From the NCBI GenBank assembly GCA_003599485.1, contig QZKM01000001.1, positions 1-42,858 of the forward strand: a stretch of 42,858 nt of DNA, in the 5' to 3' direction. The stretch is from Gammaproteobacteria bacterium (GTDB taxonomy: Bacteria > Pseudomonadota > Gammaproteobacteria > SURF-13). The notes beneath the pieces are model-generated. The model was not told the origin of the DNA. It made no database searches and saw only the letters and a list, made by a program, of their open reading frames with translations. The position numbers were made by a program, and so were the translations under genes. How positions within the stretch are numbered: the stretch's first letter is position 1; the number at the start of each line of letters is the position of its first letter. Of this stretch, positions 24,305 through 33,414 are shown one piece after another.

Positions 24305-25678
24305 ATGAAAATCATCATTCTCGGTGCGGGTCAGGTGGGGGCTTCGGTCGCCGGGGCGCTGGTGAGCGAAGCCAACGACATCACGGTGGTGGACACCGAC
24401 GTGAAGCGCTTGCAGGAGTTGCAGGTGCGGCTTGATCTTCGCACCGTGGCGGGGCAGGCCTCGCACCCGGAGGTGCTGTTGCGCGCCGGGGCGGAGGACG
24501 CGGACATGATTCTCGCCGTGACTAACAGCGACGAGACCAACATGGCGGCCTGCCGCGTGGCCGCGACCTTGTTCCACACCCCCACCAAGGTGGCGCGGGT
24601 GCGCGCCGTGGAGTATCTGAATTATCCGCAATTATTCTCCGCGCAGGCGTTTGACGTGGACGTGCTCATCAGCCCGGAGCAACTGGTCACCAATTACGTG
24701 CAGCGCCTGATCGAGTTTCCCGGCGCGCTGCAGGTGCTGGATTTCGCGCGCGGCCTGGTGCAGCTGGTCGCGGTGCGCACCTACCACGGCGGCCCGCTGG
24801 TGGGGCGCGAACTGCGCGAACTGCGCGAACACATGCCCGGCGTCGAGACGCGCGTGGTGGCGCTGTTCCGGCGCGGCCAGTCCATCGTGCCGCAGGGCGA
24901 CACGGTAATCGAGGCGAACGACGAGGTATTTTTCATCGCTGCCACCAAACACTGCCGCGCGGTGATGAGCGAATTGCGCAGACTCGACAATCCTTACAAA
25001 CGCATCACAATTGCGGGCGGCGGCAACATCGGCAAGCGTCTCGCCATGGCGCTGGAAAACGCCTATCAGGTGAAGCTCATCGAGCACAACGCGGGACGCG
25101 CGCGCGCCATCGCCGAGGAGTTGCACAACACCACGGTGCTGCACGGCGACGCCACCGATGAAGAACTGCTGCGCGAGGAAAATATCGAGGAATGCGACAT
25201 CTTCTGCGCGCTGACCAATGACGACGAGGATAATATCCTCTCCGCCATGCTCGCCAAGCGCCTGGGCGCGCGCAAGGTGATGGCGCTCATCAACCGCGCT
25301 GCCTACACCGACTTGATGGAGAGCGGCGCGATAGACATCGCCATCTCGCCCCAGCAAACCATGATCGGCAGCCTGCTCGCGCACATACGGCGCGGCGACG
25401 TGGCGGTGGTGCATTCCCTGCGGCGCGGCGCGGCGGAGGCCATCGAGGCGGTGGCGCACGGTGACCATAAGTCCTCGCACGTGGTGGGGCGCGCGATTGA
25501 AGACATCAAGCTGCCCGCCGGCGTCACCATCGGCGCCATCGTGCGCGGCGATCAAGTATTGATCGCGCATCACGACACCGTCATTCAAGCCGAGGATCAC
25601 GTGATCCTGTTCCTGGTGGACAAAAAACGCATCCATGAGGTGGAGCGTCTGTTCCAGGTGGGCGTGACGTTTATTTAG
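24305..25678 (+). CDS. trkA: Trk potassium uptake regulatory protein TrkA
   Basis: TrkA is the peripheral NAD(H)-binding subunit that gates TrkH/TrkG potassium uptake. The 457-residue protein is a tandem duplication of TrkA-N (Rossmann) and TrkA-C domains: MKIIILGAGQVGASVAGAL at the start and ITIAGGGNIGKRLAMALE near 236–253 are the two nucleotide-binding loops, with acidic ends of the second strands (VVDTD, LIEHN). The ATG is preceded by a purine-rich stretch (gagaaaagatac, twice) rather than a clear Shine–Dalgarno. It forms a pair with trkH downstream. Confidence 0.96.
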   Translation: MKIIILGAGQVGASVAGALVSEANDITVVDTDVKRLQELQVRLDLRTVAGQASHPEVLLRAGAEDADMILAVTNSDETNMAACRVAATLFHTPTKVARVRAVEYLNYPQLFSAQAFDVDVLISPEQLVTNYVQRLIEFPGALQVLDFARGLVQLVAVRTYHGGPLVGRELRELREHMPGVETRVVALFRRGQSIVPQGDTVIEANDEVFFIAATKHCRAVMSELRRLDNPYKRITIAGGGNIGKRLAMALENAYQVKLIEHNAGRARAIAEELHNTTVLHGDATDEELLREENIEECDIFCALTNDDEDNILSAMLAKRLGARKVMALINRAAYTDLMESGAIDIAISPQQTMIGSLLAHIRRGDVAVVHSLRRGAAEAIEAVAHGDHKSSHVVGRAIEDIKLPAGVTIGAIVRGDQVLIAHHDTVIQAEDHVILFLVDKKRIHEVERLFQVGVTFI

Positions 25679-25806
25679 AAACAGGGGAAAGATACAAGGG
25701 AAAAGGGCAAAGGGGAAAAGAAACATGATTTCGTCCAGCATCAGCCGTGCCTTGCTTAATTTATTCTCTTTTCCCTTTTCTCTTTTTCCTTTTCCCCCGT
25801 ATTCGT
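25679..25806. repeat. Purine/pyrimidine-rich hairpin repeat between trkA and trkH
   Basis: The left part (25681–25723) is almost all purine, with aggggaaa, gatacaaggg, aaaagggcaaagggg and aaaagaaac. The right part (25763–25800) is almost all pyrimidine (ttctcttttcccttttctc, then tttttccttttcccccgta). Together they make an imperfect hairpin with about 40 unpaired bases between the arms. The same modules build the repeat between gspE and gspF. Confidence 0.72.
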
Positions 25807-25810
25807 AGTC

Positions 25811-27265
25811 ATGCAATTCCTCGTCATCCAGCGCATCATGGGCCTGCTGCTGATGCTGTTCAGCCTTGCCATGCTGCCCTGCATCGCGCTTTCGTGGTTC
25901 GACCAGGACGGCGGTTTTGCGCCGTTTCTCAAGGCCGGCCTCATTACGTTCGTGACGGGCTTTCTGCTGTGGCTGCCGGTGCGCCGCCAGGTCAAGGAAT
26001 TGCGCACGCGCGACGCATTCGTCATCGTGAGTCTGTTCTGGGGCTTGCTCGCGCTGTTCGGCGCGCTGCCTTTCCAGTTTGTCGGCACCACTACCCACAT
26101 GGTGGACGCCTATTTCGAAACTATGTCGGGGCTCACCACCACCGGTTCCACGGTGCTGAGCGGCCTCGATCATCTGCCTCCGTCCATGAATCTGTGGCGC
26201 GGCATTCTGCAGTTTCTGGGCGGCATGGGCATCGTGGTGCTGGCGGTGGCGATCCTCCCCATGCTGGGCGTGGGCGGCATGCAGCTCTACAGGGCCGAAA
26301 CGCCGGGGCCGATGAAGGAAAGCAAGCTCACACCGCGCATCAAGGAGACCGCCAAAGCCCTGTGGTTTATTTATCTCGGCCTTACGGTTGCCTGTATGCT
26401 CGCCTTGTGGCTGGCCGGTATGACGCCGTTTGACGCCCTGTTTCACAGCTTCACTTCGGTCGCCACGGCCGGTTTTTCCACGCATGACGCGAGCATTGCT
26501 TACTTCAACAGCCCCGCCATTGAGATGATACTCACGCTGTTCATGTTTTTAGGCGGCGCGAGCTTCACGCTGCATTTTCTGGCGTTTCGCGGCCGCACCT
26601 TGCGCCATTACTGGCAAGACACCGAGTTCCGCATCTACGCCGCCATCCTGGCGACGGCCACGCTGGCGACCGCGCTTTATCTGTATATTTCCGCGACCTA
26701 CTCCGATCCGCTCCAGGCGTTACGCTATGCGCTGTTTCAGGCGGTCAGCCTGGCCACCACAACGGGTTATACCAGCGCCGACTATGTGGCATGGCCGCCC
26801 GTGCTCGGCGCACTGCTTATCATCCTGAGCTTTTGCAGCGTCTCGGCGGGCTCTACCGGCGGCGGTATGAAGGCCGTGCGCGCCGTGCTGCTGTTCAAGC
26901 AAACCTTGTGCGAGATACGCCGCCTGATTCATCCGCATGCCTTGGTGCCGCTGAAACTCTCCGGCAAGGTGGTGCCGGAGCGCGCCATCGCCGCGGTGTC
27001 GGCCTTCTTCGCCACCTATCTCGCCAGCTTCGCCCTCATCGCGCTTGCTCTCGCGGCGATGGGCGTGGACCTCGTCAGCGCCTTTGGCGCGACGGCGGCC
27101 TCGCTCAACAATCTGGGGCCCGGCTTGGGCATCGTGGGCCCCGCGCTCAACTACGCCAGCCTGCCCGAAGCGGCCAAATGGCTGCTGTGCTTTGCCATGC
27201 TCATCGGGCGTCTGGAATTGTTCACCCTGTTCGTGATCTTGACTCCGGCCTTCTGGCGCAAGTGA
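25811..27265 (+). CDS. trkH: Trk potassium transporter membrane subunit
   Basis: TrkH is the potassium-translocating membrane subunit of the Trk system. The 484-residue protein has the four pore-loop repeats with selectivity-filter sequences: TTTGSTVLSG, SVATAGFSTHD, ATTTGYTSAD and SLNNLGPGLG, each between membrane helices. It is 132 bases downstream of trkA, its usual partner. There is no Shine–Dalgarno next to the ATG; the bases before it are the pyrimidine arm of the hairpin repeat, while the purine arm contains several GGGGA-like stretches further up. Confidence 0.96.
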   Translation: MQFLVIQRIMGLLLMLFSLAMLPCIALSWFDQDGGFAPFLKAGLITFVTGFLLWLPVRRQVKELRTRDAFVIVSLFWGLLALFGALPFQFVGTTTHMVDAYFETMSGLTTTGSTVLSGLDHLPPSMNLWRGILQFLGGMGIVVLAVAILPMLGVGGMQLYRAETPGPMKESKLTPRIKETAKALWFIYLGLTVACMLALWLAGMTPFDALFHSFTSVATAGFSTHDASIAYFNSPAIEMILTLFMFLGGASFTLHFLAFRGRTLRHYWQDTEFRIYAAILATATLATALYLYISATYSDPLQALRYALFQAVSLATTTGYTSADYVAWPPVLGALLIILSFCSVSAGSTGGGMKAVRAVLLFKQTLCEIRRLIHPHALVPLKLSGKVVPERAIAAVSAFFATYLASFALIALALAAMGVDLVSAFGATAASLNNLGPGLGIVGPALNYASLPEAAKWLLCFAMLIGRLELFTLFVILTPAFWRK

Positions 27266-27268
27266 CCC

Positions 27269-27604
27269 TTGGCACTGATTGAAAACCTGGAAAAGATGCT
27301 GGCAGACGGCCAGGACAGTGCACTGCTGCGCTACAGCCTGGGCAGCGCCTATCTCAAGCAAGGCGCGCCCGGCTTGGCGCGCGAGCACTTAAAAATGGCC
27401 GTGACGCTGGACCCCGGCTACTCGGCGGCATGGAAAAGTTACGCGCAGGCGCTCAGCGCGCTGCAAGAACTGGACGCGGCGTGTGCGGCCTACGAAACCG
27501 GCATCCGCGCCGCCGAGCAAAAAGGCGATTTACAGGCGGCGAAAGAGATGAAGGTGTTTTTACAACGGCTTGGAAAAGCCGCACCGGGGAACGCGGGAGA
27601 CTAA
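27269..27604 (+). CDS. Small TPR protein
   Basis: This protein of about 111 residues is made of tetratricopeptide-like helices: LRYSLGSAYLKQGAPGLAREHLKMAVTLDP and YSAAWKSYAQALSALQELDAACAAYETGI (quoted in part) show the TPR spacing of small and large residues. It probably serves as a protein-interaction scaffold; no enzyme motif is present. The start is a TTG three bases after the trkH stop; an ATG at 27296 is the alternative but would cut the first helix. Its stop overlaps that of the convergent DUF2007 gene. Confidence 0.8.
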   Translation: MALIENLEKMLADGQDSALLRYSLGSAYLKQGAPGLAREHLKMAVTLDPGYSAAWKSYAQALSALQELDAACAAYETGIRAAEQKGDLQAAKEMKVFLQRLGKAAPGNAGD

Positions 27605-27852
27605 GCTTCAAACTCATCACCGCTGTCCGGCAAACTCGAAGAGTAGTCCGCGTCGAGCACGGCGCGCGCACGTCCTGCGAATTCCGCCTCCACCTGCAAC
27701 TTGATGCCGCCCACGGCCGGACTGTACAGCCAGTCGGCCTGCACCAGGTGCTCATCGGCCAGAACGGCAGGGATGCCCTCCGCCTCCAGCCTGCCCTTCG
27801 CGATGTGCGCGTAGGGCATCAGGTCATAGGTCGCCACCGTCACCAGCTTCAT
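27601..27852 (-). CDS. DUF2007 family protein
   Basis: This 83-residue protein of the DUF2007 family (sometimes called putative signal-transducing protein) reads MKLVTVATYDLMPYAHIAKGRLEAEGIPAVLADE..., the typical opening in which a helix that resembles an ABC-type or ferredoxin-like fold follows the first strand. Its function is unknown. The ATG at 27852 shares one base with the upstream stop (TGATG), with ACAGG just before it, so it is translated together with the TtcA-family gene. Its acidic C-terminus (PDSGDEFEA) ends in the convergent overlap. Confidence 0.85.
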   Translation of the reverse strand: MKLVTVATYDLMPYAHIAKGRLEAEGIPAVLADEHLVQADWLYSPAVGGIKLQVEAEFAGRARAVLDADYSSSLPDSGDEFEA

Positions 27853-28583
27853 CAAACCTGTCCCGCCATCAACGGCTTTAAGGTGGTCAACATGCTCTTG
27901 AACAAACCCTTGTTGCCGGACTCCTCCGCCGCGAGCAATTCCTTCATATGCTGGCGCTGCATGGGCATGCGGAAACAGGCCGGACAGTTGTCGCGGATCA
28001 CCGGCAACCTTGCCTCCCCGGCAAACGCCCTGGTCTGGCGCTCGCGCGCGTACACCAGCGGACGGATCACGCGCACGTCGCCCGCGTCGTTCACGTAATG
28101 CGCCTGCATGGTGCGCAGCTTGCCGCCGTGAAACGCGGACATCAAGAAAGTTTCGGCAAGATCATCCAGATGCTGCGCCAGCGCGAGCACGTTGTAGCCG
28201 TTCTTGCGTGCAGCGTCGTACATCACACCGCGCTTCATGCGCGAGCAGTAGGCACAGAACGAGTCGTTGTCCATGTTCTGTTTGGCCTGTTCCATGATGG
28301 GCTGGGAGCGGTAGAAATAGGGCACGCCCAAATCGGCCATCACGTGTTTTAACGGCGAGGGATCGAAACCCTCCACCATCGGGTCCACGGTCACCGCGCC
28401 GAGTTCGAATTGCACCGGCGCTCGGCGTTGCAGATGCAGCAGGATGTGCAGCAGCGAGAGCGAATCCTTGCCGCCGGACACGCCGAGCAGCACGCGGTCG
28501 CCGTCGCGGATCATGCCAAAGTCGGCAATGGCCTTGCCTGCCAGGCGCAGCAGGGATTTGGGGGGCGTATTGTGAGTGTGCAT
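27852..28583 (-). CDS. ttcA: TtcA-family tRNA thiolation ATPase
   Basis: TtcA makes 2-thiocytidine at position 32 of certain tRNAs. The 243-residue protein has the PP-loop SGGKDS (36–41) and two CxxC pairs (Cys110/Cys113 in FCAYCSRMKRG; Cys200/Cys203 in NCPACFR), the pattern of TtcA-type enzymes that bind an iron–sulfur cluster. Other typical segments are ALAQHLDDLAETFLMSAFHGG and RPLVYARE. It is shorter than E. coli TtcA (311), lacking parts of both ends, so it could be a related family member with another target nucleotide. It is first of a two-gene minus-strand unit with DUF2007. Confidence 0.87.
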   Translation of the reverse strand: MHTHNTPPKSLLRLAGKAIADFGMIRDGDRVLLGVSGGKDSLSLLHILLHLQRRAPVQFELGAVTVDPMVEGFDPSPLKHVMADLGVPYFYRSQPIMEQAKQNMDNDSFCAYCSRMKRGVMYDAARKNGYNVLALAQHLDDLAETFLMSAFHGGKLRTMQAHYVNDAGDVRVIRPLVYARERQTRAFAGEARLPVIRDNCPACFRMPMQRQHMKELLAAEESGNKGLFKSMLTTLKPLMAGQV

Positions 28584-28697
28584 ACACCTATTTTACGCCA
28601 TGCACACAGTACCGGAACAGGCGCTTGCATTTAAGAGCGCCTCCAGATATTAATAGCCGCCTTGGGCGGCAAAGCCGCCGCCAGCAGAACTACTGAT

Positions 28698-28940
28698 ATG
28701 TCGCCGTTCGACCACATCACTTATTGGCATTGGTGGATCGTCGCGGGCACGCTGCTCGTCATCGGACTCACCACGCCCAGCTTTTATTTTTTGTGGCTGA
28801 GCGCGGCCGCGGCCGCCATCGGCGTGCTGCTGTTTTTCATCCCGCTCGGCTTTATCTATCAACTGGTTCTGTTCGTCGCGCTCGCCGCGCTCATCATCGG
28901 TATAGCGCGCTTTTATTTCAAAACCCCGCCCGTAGCGTGA
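28698..28940 (+). CDS. Short NfeD-like membrane protein
   Basis: This 80-residue protein has the N-terminal part of the NfeD/YbbK family: HITYWHWWIVAGTLLVIGL, PSFYFLWLSAAAAAIGVLLFF and a third hydrophobic segment. The soluble OB-fold domain that usually follows is missing; the protein ends after RFYFKTPPVA. In the full-length family the protein accompanies a stomatin-like partner at the membrane, but no such gene is nearby. The ATG at 28698 is chosen since the sequence from there aligns with the family. The stop overlaps the rsmE GTG start by four bases (GTGA). Confidence 0.78.
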   Translation: MSPFDHITYWHWWIVAGTLLVIGLTTPSFYFLWLSAAAAAIGVLLFFIPLGFIYQLVLFVALAALIIGIARFYFKTPPVA

Positions 28941-29674
28941 CCGCGCCGCGCATCCATCTTCCGGTTTCCCTGCAGGGCGGCGCGACCGTCACCCTGGACA
29001 AGCACGCCGCGCGGCACGTGCTGCGCGTGTTGCGTTTGCAGCCGGGCGACGCGCTCACGCTGTTCGATGGCCGGCTGGTCAATGACCGTTACGGCGAATA
29101 CCACGCCACGCTGCTCGATGCAAAGGGCGCGGTGCGGATAGGCGAGTTTGTCCCGCGCGATACGGAATCGCCGCTCACCATCACCCTGGCGCAGGGCGTC
29201 TCGCGCGGCGAGCGCATGGATTACGCGGTGCAAAAGGCGGCGGAACTGGGCGTCACACGCATCGTGCCGCTGCTTACCGAATTCTGCGTGGTCAAGGTGC
29301 AGGAGGAGCGCAGGGAAAAACGCCTCGCGCACTGGCGGGGCATCGCCACTTCGGCCTGCGAGCAATCGGGCCGCGTGCGCGTGCCGGACATCGCCGCGCC
29401 ACTCGACTTCAGAGCCTGGCTGCCAACGGCGCAAGCGGCTGTAAAGCTGGTGCTCGACCCGTTCGCTACGCTCACCCTGCCGCAATTACCCAAGCCGCAA
29501 GGCGAGATCATCGTGCTGGCCGGTCCCGAAGGGGGGTTGAGCGATGCAGAGGTCGTGCAGGCCAAACAAGCGGGTTTTATTCCGGCGCGCCTGGGGCCGC
29601 GCATCCTGCGCACCGAAACCGTGCCCGCCGCGGCGCTGGCCGCATTGCAAACCTTGTGGGGCGACTGGAGCTAA
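28937..29674 (+). CDS. rsmE: 16S rRNA (uracil-1498-N3)-methyltransferase
   Basis: RsmE methylates U1498 of 16S rRNA with S-adenosylmethionine and belongs to the SPOUT class. The 245-residue protein has an N-terminal PUA-like domain (HAARHVLRVLRLQPGDALTLFDG in part), then RGERMDYAVQKAAELGVTRIVPL, and the knotted SAM-binding end with VLAGPEGGLSDAE and LGPRILRTETVP. The GTG at 28937, overlapping the NfeD-like stop, is the only start that fits the family; the frame is open far upstream but in NfeD-coding DNA. Confidence 0.95.
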   Translation: MTAPRIHLPVSLQGGATVTLDKHAARHVLRVLRLQPGDALTLFDGRLVNDRYGEYHATLLDAKGAVRIGEFVPRDTESPLTITLAQGVSRGERMDYAVQKAAELGVTRIVPLLTEFCVVKVQEERREKRLAHWRGIATSACEQSGRVRVPDIAAPLDFRAWLPTAQAAVKLVLDPFATLTLPQLPKPQGEIIVLAGPEGGLSDAEVVQAKQAGFIPARLGPRILRTETVPAAALAALQTLWGDWS

Positions 29675-29733
29675 AGCCATCCTTGCGCGGACGGCAATAG
29701 CCACATAATATGTGAGCATTAAACCAATCCTGA

Positions 29734-30657
<924 letters not shown>

Positions 30658-30690
30658 ATCACGCCCCGCCTGAACTGAAGCAGGCGTCAC

Positions 30691-31413
30691 ATGACCGCCA
30701 ACGCGCACGAGCAATTTCACTGCCCGATTTGCGAAACCGACAAACCGGCGAACGGCGCCGTGCCGCGCGAGCTGATCTACGGCCCGGTGGCGGATCTCAT
30801 CCAGCGCAAACGTCCCCATTGGCCCGCGCACGGCCTTATCTGTTCCGATTGTCTCAATCATTTTCGTACCGAATACGTGGAAGACGTGCTTGAGTTGCAG
30901 AAGGGCGAGCTTTCCACGCTGGAACAGGAAGTGCTGCGAAGCCTGCGCGAGCATGAGGTGCTGGCCAAAAACATCAACCTGGAATTTGAGCAGCAGCTCA
31001 CCCTGAGCGAGCGCGCCGCCGACAAGCTCGCGGAGTTCGGCGGAAGCTGGGCGTTTATCGGATTATTTTTCGCCGTGGTGATAACTTGGATCACCTTCAA
31101 CGCCGGACTGCTGCTCACCCGTCCCTTCGATCCCTACCCATACATCCTGCTCAATCTGGCGCTGTCCTGCATCGCCGCGATACAAGCGCCCGTCATCATG
31201 ATGAGCCAGAAACGCCAGGAGGCCAAAGACCGCCTGCGCTCCGAGCATGATTATCAGGTGAACCTCAAGGCGGAACTCGAAATCCGCCACCTCAACGGCA
31301 AACTGGATTTACTTCTCACCCGCCAATGGCAACGCCTGCTGGAAATACAGCGTATCCAGCTCGACGCCATGCAGGACTTCGCGCGCAAAGCGCCGCCCAA
31401 CCAGAACACGTAG
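30691..31413 (+). CDS. DUF1003 membrane protein
   Basis: This 240-residue protein begins with a cysteine pair region resembling a zinc ribbon (FHCPICETDKP ... LICSDCLNHF; CxxC twice) and continues with the DUF1003 domain: RAADKLAEFGGSWAFIGLFF, FDPYPYILLNLALSCIAAIQAP (in part), MMSQKRQEAKDRLRSEHDYQ and LKAELEIRHLNGKLD. Two membrane segments are evident (about 110–130 and 145–165). The function of DUF1003 proteins is unknown. The stop codon TAG falls inside the GTAGC end of a REP-like repeat. Confidence 0.9.
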   Translation: MTANAHEQFHCPICETDKPANGAVPRELIYGPVADLIQRKRPHWPAHGLICSDCLNHFRTEYVEDVLELQKGELSTLEQEVLRSLREHEVLAKNINLEFEQQLTLSERAADKLAEFGGSWAFIGLFFAVVITWITFNAGLLLTRPFDPYPYILLNLALSCIAAIQAPVIMMSQKRQEAKDRLRSEHDYQVNLKAELEIRHLNGKLDLLLTRQWQRLLEIQRIQLDAMQDFARKAPPNQNT

Positions 31414-31470
31414 CAGGGCGGCCCGGATTCCGCCTGCCTGCGCAGACAGGCTGCGCTGAATCCGGCTACG
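31410..31470. repeat. REP-like repeat between convergent genes
   Basis: The stretch runs from gtagcagggcggcccggatt through a central cctgcctgcgcagacagg hairpin to gctgaatccggctac. The ends GTAGC...GCTAC and the gcccggattcc core match the repeat at 1621–1708. It fills the whole gap between the DUF1003 gene and the convergent ABC ATPase gene, and the TAG stop codons of both genes are made by its two ends. Confidence 0.75.
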
Positions 31471-32155
31471 CTTGCTGATCCGCGCTTGCAATGACGCCAT
31501 CCACCAGCCGTATCTGGCGCTGGGTGAGGGCGGAGAGTTGGGGGTCGTGGGTGACGGTGATGACGGCTTGGTGGTTTTGCGTGGCCAGGCGTTTGAAGAT
31601 GTCGAATACGAGGCGGCCGTTTTTGGTGTCGAGGTTGCCGGTGGGTTCGTCGGCGAGAATAATCAGCGGGTCGTTGGCGAGGGCGCGGGCGATGGCGACG
31701 CGCTGGCGTTCGCCGCCGGAGAGCTGGTCGGGCCTTTTATTCAACAGCGCCTCCATGCCCAACTCTTGCAGGATGCGCGTGGCGCGGGCGCGCATTTTCT
31801 GTTCGCTTTCCTGCGCCAGTTTTTTCATCGGGATCATCACGTTTTCGAGCACGGAAAATTCCGGCAGCAGAAAGTGAAACTGGAACACGAAGCCGAGTTT
31901 TTTCAGGCGCAGCGCGGCGAGTTCGCCACGGCTCATGCGCGAGGTCTCGCGCCCTTCAAGCAGGATGGCGCCGGCGCTCGGCACGTCGAGCAGGCCGAGC
32001 AAATACAAAAGTGAAGACTTGCCTGAGCCGGAAGGGCCGGTGATGGCGATGAATTCGCCGGGCTGCACCGCAAGATGGATGTCGCGCACCAAGGTCACCG
32101 GCAGCGGGCCGGGCAGCACGCGTATGACGCCGCGCGCTTCCAGCAGCGCGCTCAT
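31466..32155 (-). CDS. ABC transporter ATPase (LolD/MacB-type)
   Basis: This 229-residue ATPase of the LolD/MacB/FtsE group has Walker [10 protein letters not shown]-loop [18 protein letters not shown] (in part), signature [15 protein letters not shown], Walker [13 protein letters not shown] and a switch histidine in TVTHDP. It drives the adjacent FtsX-like permease by a mechanical, non-transport type cycle typical of the group. The start overlaps the permease stop by four bases (ATGA). The usual MacB permease domain is a separate gene here. Its TAG stop lies in the REP-like repeat. Confidence 0.92.
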   Translation of the reverse strand: MSALLEARGVIRVLPGPLPVTLVRDIHLAVQPGEFIAITGPSGSGKSSLLYLLGLLDVPSAGAILLEGRETSRMSRGELAALRLKKLGFVFQFHFLLPEFSVLENVMIPMKKLAQESEQKMRARATRILQELGMEALLNKRPDQLSGGERQRVAIARALANDPLIILADEPTGNLDTKNGRLVFDIFKRLATQNHQAVITVTHDPQLSALTQRQIRLVDGVIASADQQA

Positions 32156-33396
32156 GCCGCACCCCGGATGATGTCCACTGGATTCAGCCGCGCGGCCTTG
32201 CGCGCGGGCAGCCAGGCAGCGGTCGTGGCGGACAGAATGGCGAAGCTGCCCGCGATGAGATAATGCGTGATCGAATAATCCAGAAGAAATCCCTGCGCCG
32301 TGACGAAGCCTTCGATGTGGAAACGTATCGTGCCCAGCAGGCGCGTCAGACTGTAGCCCAGCATCCAGCCGAGCAGCGTGCCAACCAGGCCGACCAGCAA
32401 TCCTTCAATGAGAAAGATGCGGCGGATGTCGCCTTCCTCAAAGCCGATGGATTTCAGAATGCCGATGTCGCGCGTTTTCTCATGAATGACGGTAGAGATG
32501 ATATTGAAGATGCCGAACGCCGCGACGATGAGTATCGCGCCGACGGTGGAGTACATGATGGCGTTTTGAATCACGAAGATGCCGAGGATATTTTCGTAGG
32601 TTTCTTCCCATGATTCGGTGCGGTAGCCGAGGCGCGCCTCGATGGAACTGGCGGTGCTGCGCGCCTGATTGACATCACGCAACCGGATGCGGATTTGATT
32701 GATGACGTTGGGGCGGTTTTGCAGGATTTGCGCCTTTTTCAGGAGCGCGTAGGATTCAAAATTGTCTATCGGCGTGATGCCGGTGCGGAAGATGCCGACC
32801 ACCTTCATCTTGAGTATCACGCCGGCGGGCGAGATTACCGACAGAGTATCGTTCAGTTCGGCGCCGGCTTTTTTCGCCACGCCCTCGCCCAGTATGATGC
32901 CGTTCGCCGCGCTGTACAGGTTATTCAAATGCCCGGCGACGAGATCACGCTCCAGATGGCTCACGCGCCGCTCGTGTTCCGGCTCGATGCCGACCAGGGT
33001 GGCGGACACGTCTTTGGAGCCGTAGCGCAAGAAGACCTGCCCGCGCAGCGTCGGCGCGGCGGCGAGATCGCTCCGCCGGTTAAGCCCGTCCAGCACGCTT
33101 TCGGCGTCCTTGATGCCGCGCAATTCGTCGCGCGGTTTTAACCCGTACAGCGCCACCACGCCACCGTTGAACAGGCGCTGCACCGGCTGCAGCGGCGCGG
33201 CGCGGTATTCATCCTTGATGGTGACGTGCGGCCACACGTCTATCACCTTGTTGATGAAGTACACGTGAAAGCCCTGCATCATCGCCGCCATGGCGATGAA
33301 AAAACCCACGCCCATCGCCACCCCCAGCACCGAGACCAGCGTCTGGCGCTTGCGGTTGCGCAGATGGGTGAGGGCGATGGCGAGCGTGAGCGGCAT
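32152..33396 (-). CDS. FtsX/MacB-type ABC permease
   Basis: This 414-residue permease has the four-helix layout of the MacB/LolC class: one N-terminal membrane segment (LVSVLGVAMGVGFFIAMAAM), a large periplasmic domain (about 45–265), then three C-terminal segments, including AILIVAAFGIFNIISTVIHEKTRDIGILKSIG (in part), the family's most conserved region, and ending in ARLNPVDIIRG. With the neighbouring ATPase and adaptor it should form an envelope export or lipoprotein-handling system. Substrate unknown. It lies 18 bases after the adaptor gene. Confidence 0.9.
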   Translation of the reverse strand: MPLTLAIALTHLRNRKRQTLVSVLGVAMGVGFFIAMAAMMQGFHVYFINKVIDVWPHVTIKDEYRAAPLQPVQRLFNGGVVALYGLKPRDELRGIKDAESVLDGLNRRSDLAAAPTLRGQVFLRYGSKDVSATLVGIEPEHERRVSHLERDLVAGHLNNLYSAANGIILGEGVAKKAGAELNDTLSVISPAGVILKMKVVGIFRTGITPIDNFESYALLKKAQILQNRPNVINQIRIRLRDVNQARSTASSIEARLGYRTESWEETYENILGIFVIQNAIMYSTVGAILIVAAFGIFNIISTVIHEKTRDIGILKSIGFEEGDIRRIFLIEGLLVGLVGTLLGWMLGYSLTRLLGTIRFHIEGFVTAQGFLLDYSITHYLIAGSFAILSATTAAWLPARKAARLNPVDIIRGAA

Positions 33397-33414
33397 GGGC
33401 GGGGACCAAAAAAA

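Noticed and set aside
24632-26485. 617-codon open frame on the minus strand across trkA and trkH
   Set aside because: It lies opposite two well-supported genes; its translation is rich in His, Arg, Gln and Ala without domain-like order, as expected from antisense of G+C-rich codons.
28619-28670. Bidirectional terminator between ttcA and the NfeD-like gene
   Set aside because: Two small hairpins are visible, but neither is followed by a T run and the region is the 5' side of both genes.
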